Shown: piece by piece, positions 24,150 through 48,750 of the stretch
How the letters are laid out: every line of letters begins with the position of its first letter
Position numbering within the stretch: position 1 is the first letter of the stretch
Source: Zonotrichia leucophrys gambelii
Lineage: Eukaryota > Chordata > Aves > Passeriformes > Passerellidae
Direction: 5' to 3'
DNA length: 64,000 bases
NCBI RefSeq assembly: GCF_028769735.1
Contig: NC_088172.1
Span: 70,642,631-70,706,630 of the forward strand
The notes under the pieces: generated by a model
Seen by the model: only the letters and a program-made list of their open reading frames with translations
Told to the model about the DNA's origin: nothing
The model's database searches: none
Position numbers and translations under genes: made by a program

Positions 24150-27100
24150 TCAAAAATGACTTGAATTTAATGAAGTATTTTGTATTTTGTGGAGGTTTTC
24201 CCTTTTCACCGACTAAACACCAATTCCGTTTGTAGAGCTCAGCCTACCTGTACAACGTTACTTTATCTGCCACAGGCTTTATCTGATCTAAGTGACATGT
24301 TACACAAAGCTTTTAAGCTACTGATGGTCTTAAAGCTAATTTTCAAATACAAAGTTTTCTACAGAATATTTTTATTAAAAGCACACCCATTAGCACAGGC
24401 TGCTCTAGCAGGGATTTTTTTAAAGAAATACAGTGTGTGAAGAAAAAATAAGGAAACCAAACCAAACGCACATGGGCATGTGTGCCACCAAGGCTAATCA
24501 AAATTGTCCTGAGAACAAAATGAGCAGCTGCATGAGAGCAAAACATTAAACACCAATAAGGGTAATGATAAAATTACAGCAGATCTCAATCTGTATGTTG
24601 TCTCAACAATTGATTCCATCAACTTTTCTAAGTAAGTATAATTTTTCTGATAAACAGCCAACTATGTCTGATGGGTAGAAGAGGAAACAAGATGTACATC
24701 TAGCTGCTCTCCAGAGATCATTCAAAATGCATGTCTCACCAAGGTGTGATATCCATGCCACCACCACAAAATGAGGTGCTGCATCTTAGAAAGGCAATTT
24801 TTTGCTAGATGGATGTACTCTAAATTTCCAGTTTTGACAGACTGAAGTAGTATGTTGATTATCACAAAAACTTATTTATAGCCTTAAAGCTATTGGTATA
24901 TAGCATCAATATATTGGTGGCATGCACAGGAACATGGATGTGTCCTAATTCATCAATATGAATTATTCAGCATTAAGTCAGTAAATATAAATGAGCTTCA
25001 TAGATTCTGTAAACAAGTTTAATTCAAAATTTTTATAAAATACATCTTGTATTTACACACATACCTCATCTAAAAATATGAGTTTGTTGAATGCAGTTAT
25101 TACAAACTATCAGAATAATTTGAGAGCTGTTTGTATGCTTCTTGCACAATATATGCAAAAAGTGACCCTAAAAATACTAAGTTTAAAAGGTGCAAATCTG
25201 CAATTGGGTACAAAATATGTACTATGTTAAGTGCATTATCTACATTGCATATTACACATGTGCCAAGTCTGTGGAAGGGAACAGTTAAAATTCCAACCAT
25301 AAATTTCACAGAGCATTACTGGAAAGGCAGGTATTTGGAGATTCAATAGAACATTCTTGCATCCTTTCAATATTCATAGTCAGTTCAGCTGCACAGCACA
25401 CCTCATGACCACTATGCAAAGAGGAACTAAGCTTAAAGCTGTCTGACAGCCTAGAAACCTAAATGTGTTCTTGCCCTTCACCTTTGTGGGGACAGAAGTT
25501 AAATGCATTCACAGGAGCTGGGTGCACTCTTACAATAACAGTTGGATATTCCTGTTAAAAAAAGAAATGTAAGTCATGAAAAAGGAGGTAAAACCAGATT
25601 ATCATGCAAGATTCCAAAGCTATTATGCTTTTTTTTAAATACACTGGAACTTCCTTTTTTTTTTTTTTTAAGAATGTGGTATGTCTCTTTAAGAATGTCT
25701 CAAAACACTTGTAGGTAAGAATTTAGCTGCTGCTGGTATAAATTGATTTAGTACAAGTTTGCATTAATTCAACCACAACTTATTTAGAAATAAAAAATCA
25801 GATGAAAAGTCAATCACTCTACCAATTTTTCTCTTTTTATATATTACAAGCCCAAGTATTACACTACAATTTATGTCCAGCAGTAACTTCAAGCGGTTCT
25901 GTTTGAAAATAACACAAGAATCAGCCAGGAAAGCAGACTGAGTAAGCTAAAGGTTTGTGGGAGAGCTGGAATTTAATTACGTATTTTGCATCAGTAATGA
26001 CTGGTAAAAATAAATTACCAACCTGGCTAGTTACACAGTCTAAAAAGCTTAAAAATTACAGTTCTGATATGGAAATATGCCCATCAGGGATCCAAGACAG
26101 CCCTTGCTATGACCTTGTCATGGCTGATTTTTATTTGTAGCATTAAAAAAAAGGATGGAGAGGGAAGAATGGGAAATGCTTTTTTTCTGTTGCCAGAAAA
26201 AAAACCCCAAACCTTCAGAGCTATTTGTTGATTCTAAATCCTGAAGATTGCAAATGCCTATGTTAGTACCATACAAAGTGAACTTCAGTGGACTTCCCTT
26301 GTGAAGAAATATTACCATAAGGACCATTACATAAGCAATCAACACAGTACACAGGAAATATTTAACATGTCATCACATTATTACATAATCCTTGGAGAGT
26401 CAAAATTAGCAAGACTCTAACTGTTACTAAGGCTGTAACTCTGCCTTGTTTAGTGGAGGGAGAATCTGGCATTACAAATCTTTCTTATTTCTCTTTACAG
26501 GGGATTAACAGTATTGGCAAAAAAAAAAAAAAAGCATGTTAAATACCATGCTATTAAAAGCAAAACAGAGCAAGATGTTGTAAAACATAGTTAGGGAAGC
26601 AATATTTTTATTTTGTCATCATAAAATAACATTGTTTAAAGATCACACAAATTTGATAGATCATCTTTTTTCTCTCCAACATTAGGCCAGCACTAGAGTT
26701 GAGAAAGGTGGTCACCCATTTCTCTGTAAATTTATACTTTTAAGTAAAATAATTTGATTCTCTAAATATGCACTTTAATTAATTATGTCACACGGTAAGT
26801 ATCTTGCTCCTTTGGTCAGAGATAGTAAATGAAAACTTCAAATACTTGTATCTTCAATTTTTAAAAACCCAATATACATCCTTAACCAAGGAGTATTTAC
26901 GGTACACACAAGCCATAGATACAAAATACACAGTATATACATGTTTTGAAAACAAATTGGAATTTATAAAAACTCAACAGCCAAATCACAGCAATTGAGG
27001 CACTAAATTAAAAGTAGTATCTTTTTGTCTTGATTATACAGACTATTCTGTGAACAATCAGGACTGTTTCATAAATATATATTATCTACAGAATTTGCTG

Positions 27101-27505
27101 TGCCAAAAAAAGCCAGCTGTGTTTAAGCTTAAAGGAAAAATTGCACTTTGAGATTGTTAACAGTTAACTTCTCATTTTTAATTCTTGAATATAGTAATCT
27201 GGTCCCAGTGCTTTTGGCACAGGTATTGAGTTGCAGTTTTGCTACGCTTTGTTATAAAACACAAGGTTCTTTTATTTTGTTCATTAAAATCTGAAGAGTC
27301 TTAAACAAACCTAGAACTTTGATACAAATCTATATAGCTACAATTGCTTCATTAAATAATATACACAAATATGCTCTTCCATCTTAAAACATCTCGACAA
27401 CTGCATACAAAACAGTCACTTGTGTTATCTCCAGCCTTCTTAATCCCACACGTTATCAGTCTGCAAGTGACTGAAATAAGGTTTCTGGCCACATCTTACA
27501 CTAGA
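24150..27505 (-). other. YIPF4 3' UTR and YIPF4-BIRC6 intergenic stretch
   Basis: AT-rich sequence between the YIPF4 stop and the BIRC6 CpG island. Minus-strand AATAAA signals occur at 27276-27271, 26612-26607, 26135-26130 and 24376-24371; which one ends the YIPF4 mRNA cannot be decided from sequence. No other gene or element recognised. Confidence 0.6.
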
Positions 27506-39425
<11,920 letters not shown>

Positions 39426-39578
39426 CTCCCCGCCCTCCGCGGGGCTGCGGGGCCGGCGAGAGGCGAGCGGCTACCGGGGCCTGGGGCCTCCCGCGTCCCT
39501 CCTGCGGCGGCGGCGGCGGCGGCACCGAGCCCAGAGCGCAGCCGCCTCACGGGGCGACAACAAACGGCGCCGCCGCTG

Positions 39579-39587
39579 CCATTGGCT
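39579..39587 (-). promoter_or_regulatory. CCAAT box (NF-Y type) of YIPF4
   Basis: AGCCAATGG on the minus strand, about 155 bp upstream of the YIPF4 ATG. A good NF-Y consensus in the expected position; sequence match only. Confidence 0.6.
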
Positions 39588-39656
39588 GCTCGCAAGGCGC
39601 GGCCGCACTGGCCGCCAGTGCCCCAGCGCTGAGTGGATCCCGGAGCTTCCCGGGAG

Positions 39657-39669
39657 TGAGGTCACTTCC
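39657..39669. promoter_or_regulatory. Nuclear-receptor half-site overlapping an ETS motif
   Basis: TGAGGTCACTTCC combines AGGTCA with CACTTCC, at the upstream edge of the CpG island and about 30 bp from the start of the long polypyrimidine repeat. Sequence match only. Confidence 0.35.
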
Positions 39670-39701
39670 ACTCCGCCGCCAAGCTCCTCCCGGGGGCCGA
39701 A

Positions 39702-40003
39702 CTTCCCTTCCCTTCCCTTCCCTTCCCTTCCCTTCCCTTCCCTCCCTCCCTCCCTCCCCTTCCCTTCCCTTCCTTCCCTTCCTTCCTCCCTCCCTCCCTC
39801 CCTTCCCTTCCTTCCTTCCTTCCTTCCTTCCTTCCTTCCTTCCTTCCTTCCTTCCTTCCTTCCTTCCTTCCTTCCTTCCTTCCTTCCTTCCTTCCTTCCT
39901 TCCTTCCTTCCTTCCTTCCTTCCTTCCTTCCTTCCTTCCTTCCTTCCTTCCTTCCTTCCTTCCTTCCTTCCTCTCCTCCCTCCCTCCCTCCCTCCCCCTC
40001 CCC
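39702..40003. repeat. Compound polypyrimidine microsatellite (CTTCC)n-(CCCT)n-(CCTT)n
   Basis: About 300 bp of almost pure pyrimidine on the plus strand. CTTCC pentamers at 39702-39740 are followed by CCCT-rich blocks. An uninterrupted CCTT tetramer tract runs at 39806-39972 (167 bp, about 42 units) and CCCT units close the repeat. On the YIPF4 coding strand this is a GGAA/GGAAG repeat. ORFs made of repeated PSFL or KEGR units are artefacts of it. Confidence 0.97.
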
Positions 40004-41086
40004 TGAAGAAATTCTAAAATAATACAGTTGAGATGTTGCCAATCCCTGTTATAATAAAAAGACAAACACTGGCTCTGTTTGTGGTCTCTGCTTTGAACAC
40101 TCGGAAAGTGGGACCTCACTTTTCCTGTGTTCAATGACTTAGCAGAAAAGCTCCCAGACAGGGTAAATCCATCCCTTGGTTCCCTACTAAATACCAACCG
40201 TTATTCTGAGAGGACACACTTTTTGCCTGACATCTCGAGGAAACAGGCTTAAATGTGGCATTCGTGCTACATACATTTGATTCCATTTCATACATAGATC
40301 TCATTAAGTGCCATGAGATATAAATATAAATGTATTATAAATTGGAAAAGTTGCAGGTCCAGAAATAGCATTCGAACAGTGGTTTGATGTACAGAAGGAA
40401 CTTTCTTTTTCATATATACCCCATTAAAGGAAATCTGCAAGGTCCATCACTAAAAATTTTTAACAAGTAAAGCCCAATTTTTTTTTAAGGAAAGAACATG
40501 ACTCCAAGTTCCTACTTTGCCATATCCAAGGATCACTCAAATTTGCATGTATATCAAATACAATTCGGGTTCAGATTCTCTGTAGACATTTTACAACAAT
40601 TATCAGTTTCTTTGCAGTAGAGGAAAAAATCACCCATATTTGCACATAACCTATTTTTAAATCAAAAATTGTCTTAAGAGTACAAAATGCCCCTACAGAT
40701 ACTTGTATTGTCAGATTTTCCCTTTTAAAAGGTGAGCAGTCAATACATCCGTTAAGAACACCTCATTTTCTTAGCTTTTTCTTATGTGGTACAAGATCTT
40801 TGCAATAGGCTTCTTTCTCTTTTTTCAGTTACAGCCAGCCTGTCAGAATTCAAGGAGCTTTTGGATAATACTTTTAGTCATACAGTTTTCTGCAAGGAGG
40901 TGGAATTGGACCTGTTTATCCTTTTGGATCCCTTCAATTTGAGACATTCCATGAGTCTATTATTATATTTAACTACAGTGCTATGAGTGTGCTGTTTCCT
41001 GTTGCTGCTGGGATGTCTTGAATGCTTCTGGAATCTGCCCTCCAGAGGATGCCAGACAGGTCTATTATTGGACAAATTTCAAATAA
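40004..41086. other. Upstream of YIPF4, unassigned
   Basis: AT-rich; no exon, element or RNA gene recognised. Confidence 0.7.
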
Positions 41087-41872
41087 TGAAATCATAGAAT
41101 TATGGAACCATTTAAGCTGGAAAAGACACATCAGATCAAGTCTAACCATTACCTTAACACCACTAAGTCCACCACTCAACCATGTCCCCACGTGCCGCAA
41201 CTACTCTTTTTTTGAATGCTTCCAGGAATGGTGACTCCACTGCTTCCCTGCACAGTCTGTCCCAATGCCTGACCATGCCTTCAGGGAGGAAATTCTTCCT
41301 TTAGGCAATCTAAACCTCCCCTGGTGCAGCTTGAGGCCATTTCCTCTCATCCTGTCCCTGGCTGCCTGGTAGAAGAGGCTGCCCCACCTGGCTGCACCCT
41401 CCTTTCAGGAGCTGTAGGAGTGATAAGGTCACTCCTGAGCCTGCTCTAATCCAGGCTAAACACCCCCAGCTCCCTCAGCCTCTCCTCACAGGACTTGTGC
41501 TCCAAACCCTTCACCTGCTCTGTTGCCCTTCTCTGGACACGCTCCAGTGCCTCAATGGCCTTCTTGTAGTGAGGGACACAGAGCTGGACACAGCACCTGA
41601 GGTGTGGCCTCGCCAGTGCCCAGGACAGTGGAACCATCCCCACTCCTGCTGGCCACACTGTTGCTGACACAGGCCAGCATGCCCTTGGCCTTCTTGCCTC
41701 TCTGGGCACATCACTGTCAAGCTGCACCCCCAGGTCCTTTTCCCCCGGGCATCTTTCCAAACATTCTTCCCCAAGCAATACAATACTGCAAGGAATTGTT
41801 GGGACCCAAGTGCAGAACCCATTGGCCTTGGCCCACTGATCCAGCCTGTCCAGATCCCTCTCTGGAGCTTAA
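41087..41872 (-). mobile_element. CR1 LINE, 5'-truncated, about 0.8 kb
   Basis: The minus strand reads GEKDLGVQLDSDV, then ARPHLRCCVQLCVPHYKKAI, LERVQRRATEQVKGLEHKSC and EERLRELGVFSL, the C-terminal domain of CR1 ORF2, broken by frameshifts. The CR1 3' UTR follows and the element ends at ATTCTATGA (41097-41089), the avian CR1 terminal octamer. It is the best preserved mobile element in the window and is inactive. Confidence 0.93.
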
Positions 41873-44800
41873 ACTCCTTTCTTAGTTTGTGGTTTTTATT
41901 TTTTGTTTGCTGGGTTTTATTTTTTCTTTTTATTCAACTACATATAGGGATGGCAACAAAGAATACCATGTCAAGGAATTGCTTGCACTTAAAGCAAACC
42001 TTTCACTTGGCTCATTACAATTCTTATTTATTGAAATAGAATTTTAAGCTGTTTAGTACTTGCCTCCTAACGAGATCAACAGTATACAAAGCTAGAACAA
42101 AACTTAGTGATTAGGGGCTCAAAAGTAGTGTACCTCTTGATAAACAAAAGGAGTAGTCTCAGAGCACTGTAAGAGGGTCGGAGGAGACAAAAGAGAAAGA
42201 GACGAAATATCACTCTGAATCAGCTTTGAGGAGGAAACTTGGACAATGGTAGTTAATGACAGAATATTATGCAATAAGATGAGTCACAAATGCATGTTTT
42301 ATTAGTGTGCTGAAAAGGAGCAGTGACAAATGAGGCTGCATGACAGGCTGGGTGACTAGTTCTGTCTCTCTTTGTTTCATGGTTTCATGCACTGGACCCT
42401 GTGCTATGCATGTGCTGTGCCATTTTCTAAGTATAGGTGAAATACACGTAGGTTGATGTGAAGCAGGAGACAATTTTGTGACACTGCTGGTACCTAGAAA
42501 AGACAAGATATTGTTCACTATTTGGAAATATTTTCTGTGTTTTCTCATTCTCTGATTCTGACTGAGATCTTTGTATGAGCGCAAGCACTTAAGTAATTTG
42601 ATTTCTCTGCTTTCAATAGACTATGTATAAAGACATTAATTATCATTCATTATCTACTTTTAAAAATAATCTTGATAGGACAAGAAAACTTGCTTTAATT
42701 ATTTCCTTTTCTAGGGATCTTCTGACCAGCTGAGATCCAGATGGAATTTCACATCAAACAGACACTGAAGGACACAAAGGATAGATGTTCTGCCTATGCC
42801 TATGTAAAATAACAGTGAGTAGGTTTTTAAGAGTTGCTCTTCCAGATGCTCTGTCATACTTGAGTAGTGAAGGATCAAGAAATCCACCTGATCCAAACCC
42901 TCTGGACTTTTCTCAGCGTTTGCTCAAATATTCAGATTTTGCTCTCCTCCTTTCAGCCTCCCTCCCTTCAGACTACAGAGGAGTAACCCTCTATCCCCTG
43001 CCTGAGCTGTGCCAGCGGAGGGCACTCCAGCACCGCTTTTTCCAGATCAGCCCTTGTCCGGAGTTCCATTCTGGGATTTTTCCTGGGGGTGTGTGTGTGA
43101 GAGAGAGAAGAGCTTGAAACCAGCTGAATAAACTGCCTTTAGTTATTAAAGCCCACACCACATATAAATATGTGAGTAATCATAAAGTGTTCTGTTGGGT
43201 CTGTTGAAGTTCAGGGTGCCTTTACAGCTCTCTGCACACAGCCATCCTTCCATGTATTTTAACTATTGCCAAATGCTGTCTTCGTTCCTACCACCAGTGG
43301 GGCTTTGCTTTCCCTCTGGCTTACTGTATGGTGGAAAGGGAAAGGAAGCATTTCAACAGATTGTAGTAAGCTGTGCTGCATAAAAATGCCTTTTTGCATC
43401 ATCACAAATACAACCTGTCTGCCATTAGGAAAGGCTCCTGTTTGATTTAAATTTTAGACATTCAAGAATCATGCATTATGTGAATTCCAAAACATATTGT
43501 AATAATTACTGTGTGAAAAGGAAGTCAAAAACCACTGATGTTAAGAGTCATCTTCTGATTTCTGTGGGAAATTTGGAGCCAACTGCCAAGTAGGGGCAAG
43601 TAGGCAGACTGCTGTGGAGTTTTATTCCTTATGTCTCAGAGTAATATCAGATTAGGTTAATTGTTATAATATAAATCATCCACTTTGAAATGGCTTTTGA
43701 ATTTGCATCTAGGGTTGTTAGAGCTTCTCTTTGGACCTGCCTCACTGTATCCAGTTGCTTGAGTCAGGGCTGCTCAAATTAGTGACGCCTGGCATCTTGG
43801 AACAATATGACTGTTGGGTTTAGTCTTGATATCAAAGTCCCACAATAAACATCTCATTTATGAATTAAAGTTACCATCTTTTAATGAAACCATTAAAAAA
43901 TGAATGAATTAAATGCATCATAAATACTAATTTCTGCTGGTAGCAGTAATATTTGTTAACTGGACCATTAATTCTGGACAGAAAAACAAGTTTTTGATAG
44001 CTGCATCATAAAATTTCAAGTACTTATGAACTGAAGCTTGCTTTACATCAAGAAACCATTCTCTAGTTTTTCTGACAGCAGAATGGCATTGCACAACTTA
44101 CTCTGTAAGCAAACAAGATATAAAGTAATTGTACAAGGAGGAAATTTGCAAAGAAAGTGCACTCAGGTAATGTGGAGACAGTTTTTGACAAGCACTACAA
44201 CACTTTGCTGCTTACTGTTATTTTACACCACAATAAAGTATTGCGAATGTGAATGTTTTAATAACCTCTGAAGTTTGTGTGCTAATAAAACTTGAAAATC
44301 CTACAACTTATTTGGAAGAGTGATTTCTTTTACATTTGCACTGAAGTTGTGATGTGTTCTGTATCCTAAATGCCACAAAGTATCAGAGAGCTCCTTTCAA
44401 GTTAGCGATGCATACCCCAGTCAAGCTGATCTGACAGACTGACCCCAGACCTGCCTAATCTGCATGAAGTGCATTCAGGTTGTAAATGTGACACAGTTCT
44501 CCTCTCTGACCTCCTGCTGCCTCTCTGGGAGGTCAGTCACTGGATACCAAGGTTGAAAAGTTTGAGTGTTTGCTGGGGCCACACAATCTAGTAACTGAAA
44601 TGGATATGGTAATTCATACGTCTGCCTTTGATGACTTGGTAAAAAATGCTTCTCCTGGATTTGTTCCACAGGAAGATCCCATTTGATCTTCAATGAGTTA
44701 CTTTCATATTGATTACATGATAAAGTACCTGATCAGTAGGCTGTGTTTTTCTTTTTATGCAAACAAAACTTGCCATACAATTGATGGCATCAAAATACAG

Positions 44801-45120
44801 ACAGCTGTAGTGTCTAAGAGAGTAAACATCTAATTCTGTCTAGCAGTTTGCTGTGACCAAGGCATTACAAACATAAAAAACACTTCAGCTAAGAACATGA
44901 CCTGTTCTTTTTTCCCCATCCCCTTAATGGTTGAAGGTATCAGAAATATGAGAAGGCTGTGCTTATTGTAGCTACTGAAGGTACCATAACCTACATTGTG
45001 AGATAAATCCCTGATGAACTAAGCAACCTTGAAGAAATCCCACTAGGCAACTGCTGTACCTCCAGAGATGCTGTGGAAATTCTAGGTAAAAATAATAATA
45101 GTAGGTTTACAAATGGAATA
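41873..45120. other. Unassigned intergenic sequence
   Basis: AT-rich. Contains a 110-codon plus-strand ORF at 42785-43117 with no family resemblance. No element or gene recognised. Confidence 0.6.
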
Positions 45121-45790
45121 TGTGTGTTTTGACAATCAATACATAATTCTGTAACAGAAGGAAAAAACATAATTCTGTGGTTCTAATCCTTTGTTGTTCT
45201 AACCAATATGTTAACAGATGGCTTAAACAACAGAATGGAGGATACACTTACAAAATTTCTGATGATACTGAGTTTCAAAGGCTTACAAACGCTGTTAGAA
45301 TACAAAACCACGAATTAAATTGGATGTACTTAAGAAGTGATTCAAAAACAGCAATAGGGAATTCATTACAGACAGATATAAAAAGCTGTAGCTGGGAATG
45401 AGTCATCATTTTCATTAATATAAATGGAGGTTTATCTGTGTAACAGATAAAAATTGAGGCTATTCTGTGAAACACTAGAAAAACTGTGCTATTGCAGAAA
45501 ATGTGCTGAAAAACAAGTCTGTGTTCAGCCTCAGTAGGATTATTAAGAAAGGTACAGAGAAGTTGAGAGAGAGCACCAAGAACAGCTAGAGGTTAATAAA
45601 ATGTGACTTATGAGAAATAGTTTAGTTTTGTTTTGCTTGAGAGAGAAGCCCGAAAAGGATCTTTCCCAGTGGACATACAATCTCTCATATTTGAGAAATA
45701 TTTTTCTCTGTAACCACATATTGACTCAGCAGCTTGAGGATTATCTGGATCTCCTTGTTGGCAAGTGAGACTGGAGTGAGAATAGCATCA
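45120..45790 (+). mobile_element. Ancient CR1/L3-like LINE remnant
   Basis: 45240-45300 reads YKISDDTEFQRLTNAV, a decayed form of the reverse-transcriptase FADDTKL motif. Later sequence near 45580-45640 resembles the CR1 segment before the ORF2 end. Highly degraded; borders approximate. Confidence 0.5.
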
Positions 45791-48732
45791 TATCCTCTTC
45801 TGGAAGAAACAAGTCAAAAGAAATTAAGGGAGAGCTGACATTGCATTACCCTCAGATCCAGCAATCTGTAACACCCCACAGTCTTTAATTGATTTCAAAG
45901 AGTGTTCACTTTATCTGTGTGGTTTTTATATGAGCTCACTTTTGTTAGCTCTGACATTAACTATCTAGATTAGGGAAAGCTCTTAAGAAAAAGGTAATAA
46001 AGTCTGCAACCTAATGGATAATAGGTAGGTGTTTTACCAGTGGGTTTTTTCCAGTGAGATAGTATAGTTGTCTGACCTAGAAAAAGGAAATTTTTCCTAC
46101 CAGCAGGACAATTCTAGTATAGTTACATCTCTGTAATTCATTACGTGAAAATGCATTGCAAAGACAGAATATGCCAATTAAAACTTAGACCTCTAAAATA
46201 ACAACAGAGTGATTAGAGGATATTAGTTCTACAAAAGAAGTAGTAGAGTAGACGTAAACGGAAGCTATTCTGTTATTTTTTTGCCACAGATGAATTCCTA
46301 CTCTACAGCAAAACAGCAGATAGCTGATTTTAAGTGACTTTACCATCTTTAATATACCACCATTTGGGTTTGCAGAAAGAAGTCACCATGTATTGCTTTC
46401 TTTCACAGTAAGCCATATCACATTTAACACGTGATAAGGGTTGACATCTGGATATAATTACAAAGTTGCAGGTCTGCTCTCAAGTTCATGTTGTACTTTC
46501 ACTTTACAGGAAGACTGAAACCATTTTAGGTCCTGGTGTAGACAAGTCAGAATGAAGTCTCCAGGCCCCCAGAGCCCACAAATATCCCAGGAGAGCACCA
46601 TGCACACAAGGCAGCCCCAAACACAGAGGAAGAAAACAGATGAATCACTGGGCACATCTGTAAAAAGTGGTGGCCAACCAAGGCCAGCGGTCTTTGCTTC
46701 CAGTGTGCCAGGAATGAAGGGGCAGGAGCCCCTGTGAGAGCGGCTGTTTCACTTCCCCAGGCGCTGTTGAACCATGGGCGCTGCTACAGCATGAACCCAT
46801 TAACTCTCTGTTATCTCTTTATGTGCACTTGTGCCTGTGGGCTCTGTTTTGTGCTGGGCAGTGCTTCAGAGCTGTTTCATTCAGCTACTTTTGCCCTGCC
46901 AATGAAAAGAAATGGAGATATTTTCCTGTAGTTCAGTTCCTTCAAAGGCATAATTCCAATTCAGCAAAGAGCTGAATTCAGTAAGAATGTGTAAGTTATC
47001 TGTATTGAGAAAATCTGACATAGTATATTTTTTTTCCCCAAGCAGAAAAATCCTGTATCAGATACATGACCAAAAATGGAATAAAGCTGAATAAAATAGA
47101 AAAATTGATTTAAAATTGCTAGGGTGCATCTGTGAAAACAGACATGGATTTTTGTAGTAAATACTTATTTTTAATTTTGACATAGAACAGAGATCTCAGC
47201 ATAATATGATAAAGAGGATATTCTCATCAACATTTAAGAATTCCAATCTTTTCAATTTCTTAGTTGCTTAGCACAGCAACTTTGTGCTTCAAAGCTCTCT
47301 TTCAGATTGGTCAAAATATGAAGAGTACTTCTCACCAAAGACTGCAGTTAATGTGGTTTACAGCAGAAACAACTAAAAGTTAGAAAGATTACTTTTATTA
47401 TGTGTCTTCTTTTGTTTACTCTTTATGACTGCCACCTGATCCTGCAGATTGAGTCAAATCCCTTGTGCTCCACAGCTTTATTCTGTAAGAAAATACAAGT
47501 AGAAAAGCCCACACTCTATTTTCTGGTGGATATTGAGTTGCAGCATACTGAGGGTTTTTGTCTTGAGATGTATCACACCTAAGACAAGCGATGCAAACCC
47601 AAAAAGCTCTATTAGGTCTCATAATTAATGTACAAGGAGGTGGACAGATGTTTGAATCAATCAAATGAGAGGGCTTCATTTTCCACTTAAAGGCAGTTGC
47701 AAAAACGCATCTCTAGAAAGCTTCTGACAGAATAGTGTTAATGCCTGTTGGTGAACCAGAAGAAGAAAGTGTGCAATCCAGGCCAGGAGCCTTGTAAGAG
47801 CAAAATCCTGAACAGATGGTAAAAATTCAGTCCTGGAGCTTGAAGGGAAATGGATGATCCTTTCCCCTTTTTTTTTTTTTTTGAGACCCTAGGGAGAATC
47901 TTAGGGAGCAAACCAGGAGCTCTGACATGATGAGGAGAAATTAGAATGAGCAAGAAATATTTACTTTTTCTCCAGGTGCCTGTGCAGTTTTGTTGCCAGT
48001 TGGCATTTCAGAGATAATAGGACCAAGCTGGAAATGTGAGCTATGGAGCAGTCAAATTTTGGTGAGGCTGAGAAAGAAAATAAGAGCCAGATGAGGGCTT
48101 ATGTCTCATGCTATGCCGAAAGTGAAAGGCCTGTGCAAGCCCTGAGGCAATCTCCTTTCTAGAGCTAAATTGGGTATGTAAAGTTTTTGGTAGAGAAAAG
48201 GAAAGAAGAGAACTGAAAAACATGCCCATGAGGTTGCAAAACTGAGCAAATGATGCTGTTCAGATAGCTGAAGACAAATTTATACAATTTTGATTTGGCA
48301 GTGTTATCAAATAGAACTGTTGGCTTCACTTGCTTTTAGCTTCTTGTGCTATTCAGCCATATTGTCCCAGTCTGAAGACCTTCTGTGTTCTATGGAAAAA
48401 TTGACAAAACCACACATGACTTAATGATTGTAATTAAAGGACTATTCTCTTCTTCCTGACATGTTTTGTTGTCTTTTATCCCAGAGTGTCATTTTTCCAG
48501 AGGGAACACATTGCAGTGGAGCCTTTTGCCCTCGCTTTGTGCTGATGCACACAAATACTATAGTGCATAGCAGTAGAATATCAGGCACTGGAAATGTGGA
48601 ATATTGTGCTGTATGGAGAACTGGAGTATGTTCCATGTCTTGTGAGATCAGAAGTGAGTGCCATTAACTCTAGTCTTTGGAGGGAATCCTTTACTTACAG
48701 TAAGTAGTGGAAAAGTCTTCCTTAGGACTGCT

Positions 48733-48750
48733 GGGGGGTGGGGGGGGGGG
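48733..48750 (+). repeat. G-run (G6 T G11)
   Basis: Seventeen of eighteen bases are G. Could support G-quadruplex formation or be a replication-slippage tract. Confidence 0.85.

Noticed and set aside
23123..24159. ORFs of 311 (plus) and 335 (minus) codons across the BIRC6 CpG island
   Set aside because: They overlap each other and exon 1 in wrong frames, with Arg/Pro/Gly/Ala-rich low-complexity translations; explained by GC-rich DNA with few stops.
39547..40197. ORFs of 116-216 codons with repeated KEGR or PSFL units
   Set aside because: Direct translation of the CCTT microsatellite; not a protein gene.
41446..41822. Two minus ORFs resembling a reverse transcriptase
   Set aside because: Not a separate gene: they are frames of the truncated CR1 element.
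42785..43117. 110-codon plus-strand ORF upstream of YIPF4
   Set aside because: No recognised family and no supporting gene structure; unlike NLRC4 or SLC30A6 sequence.
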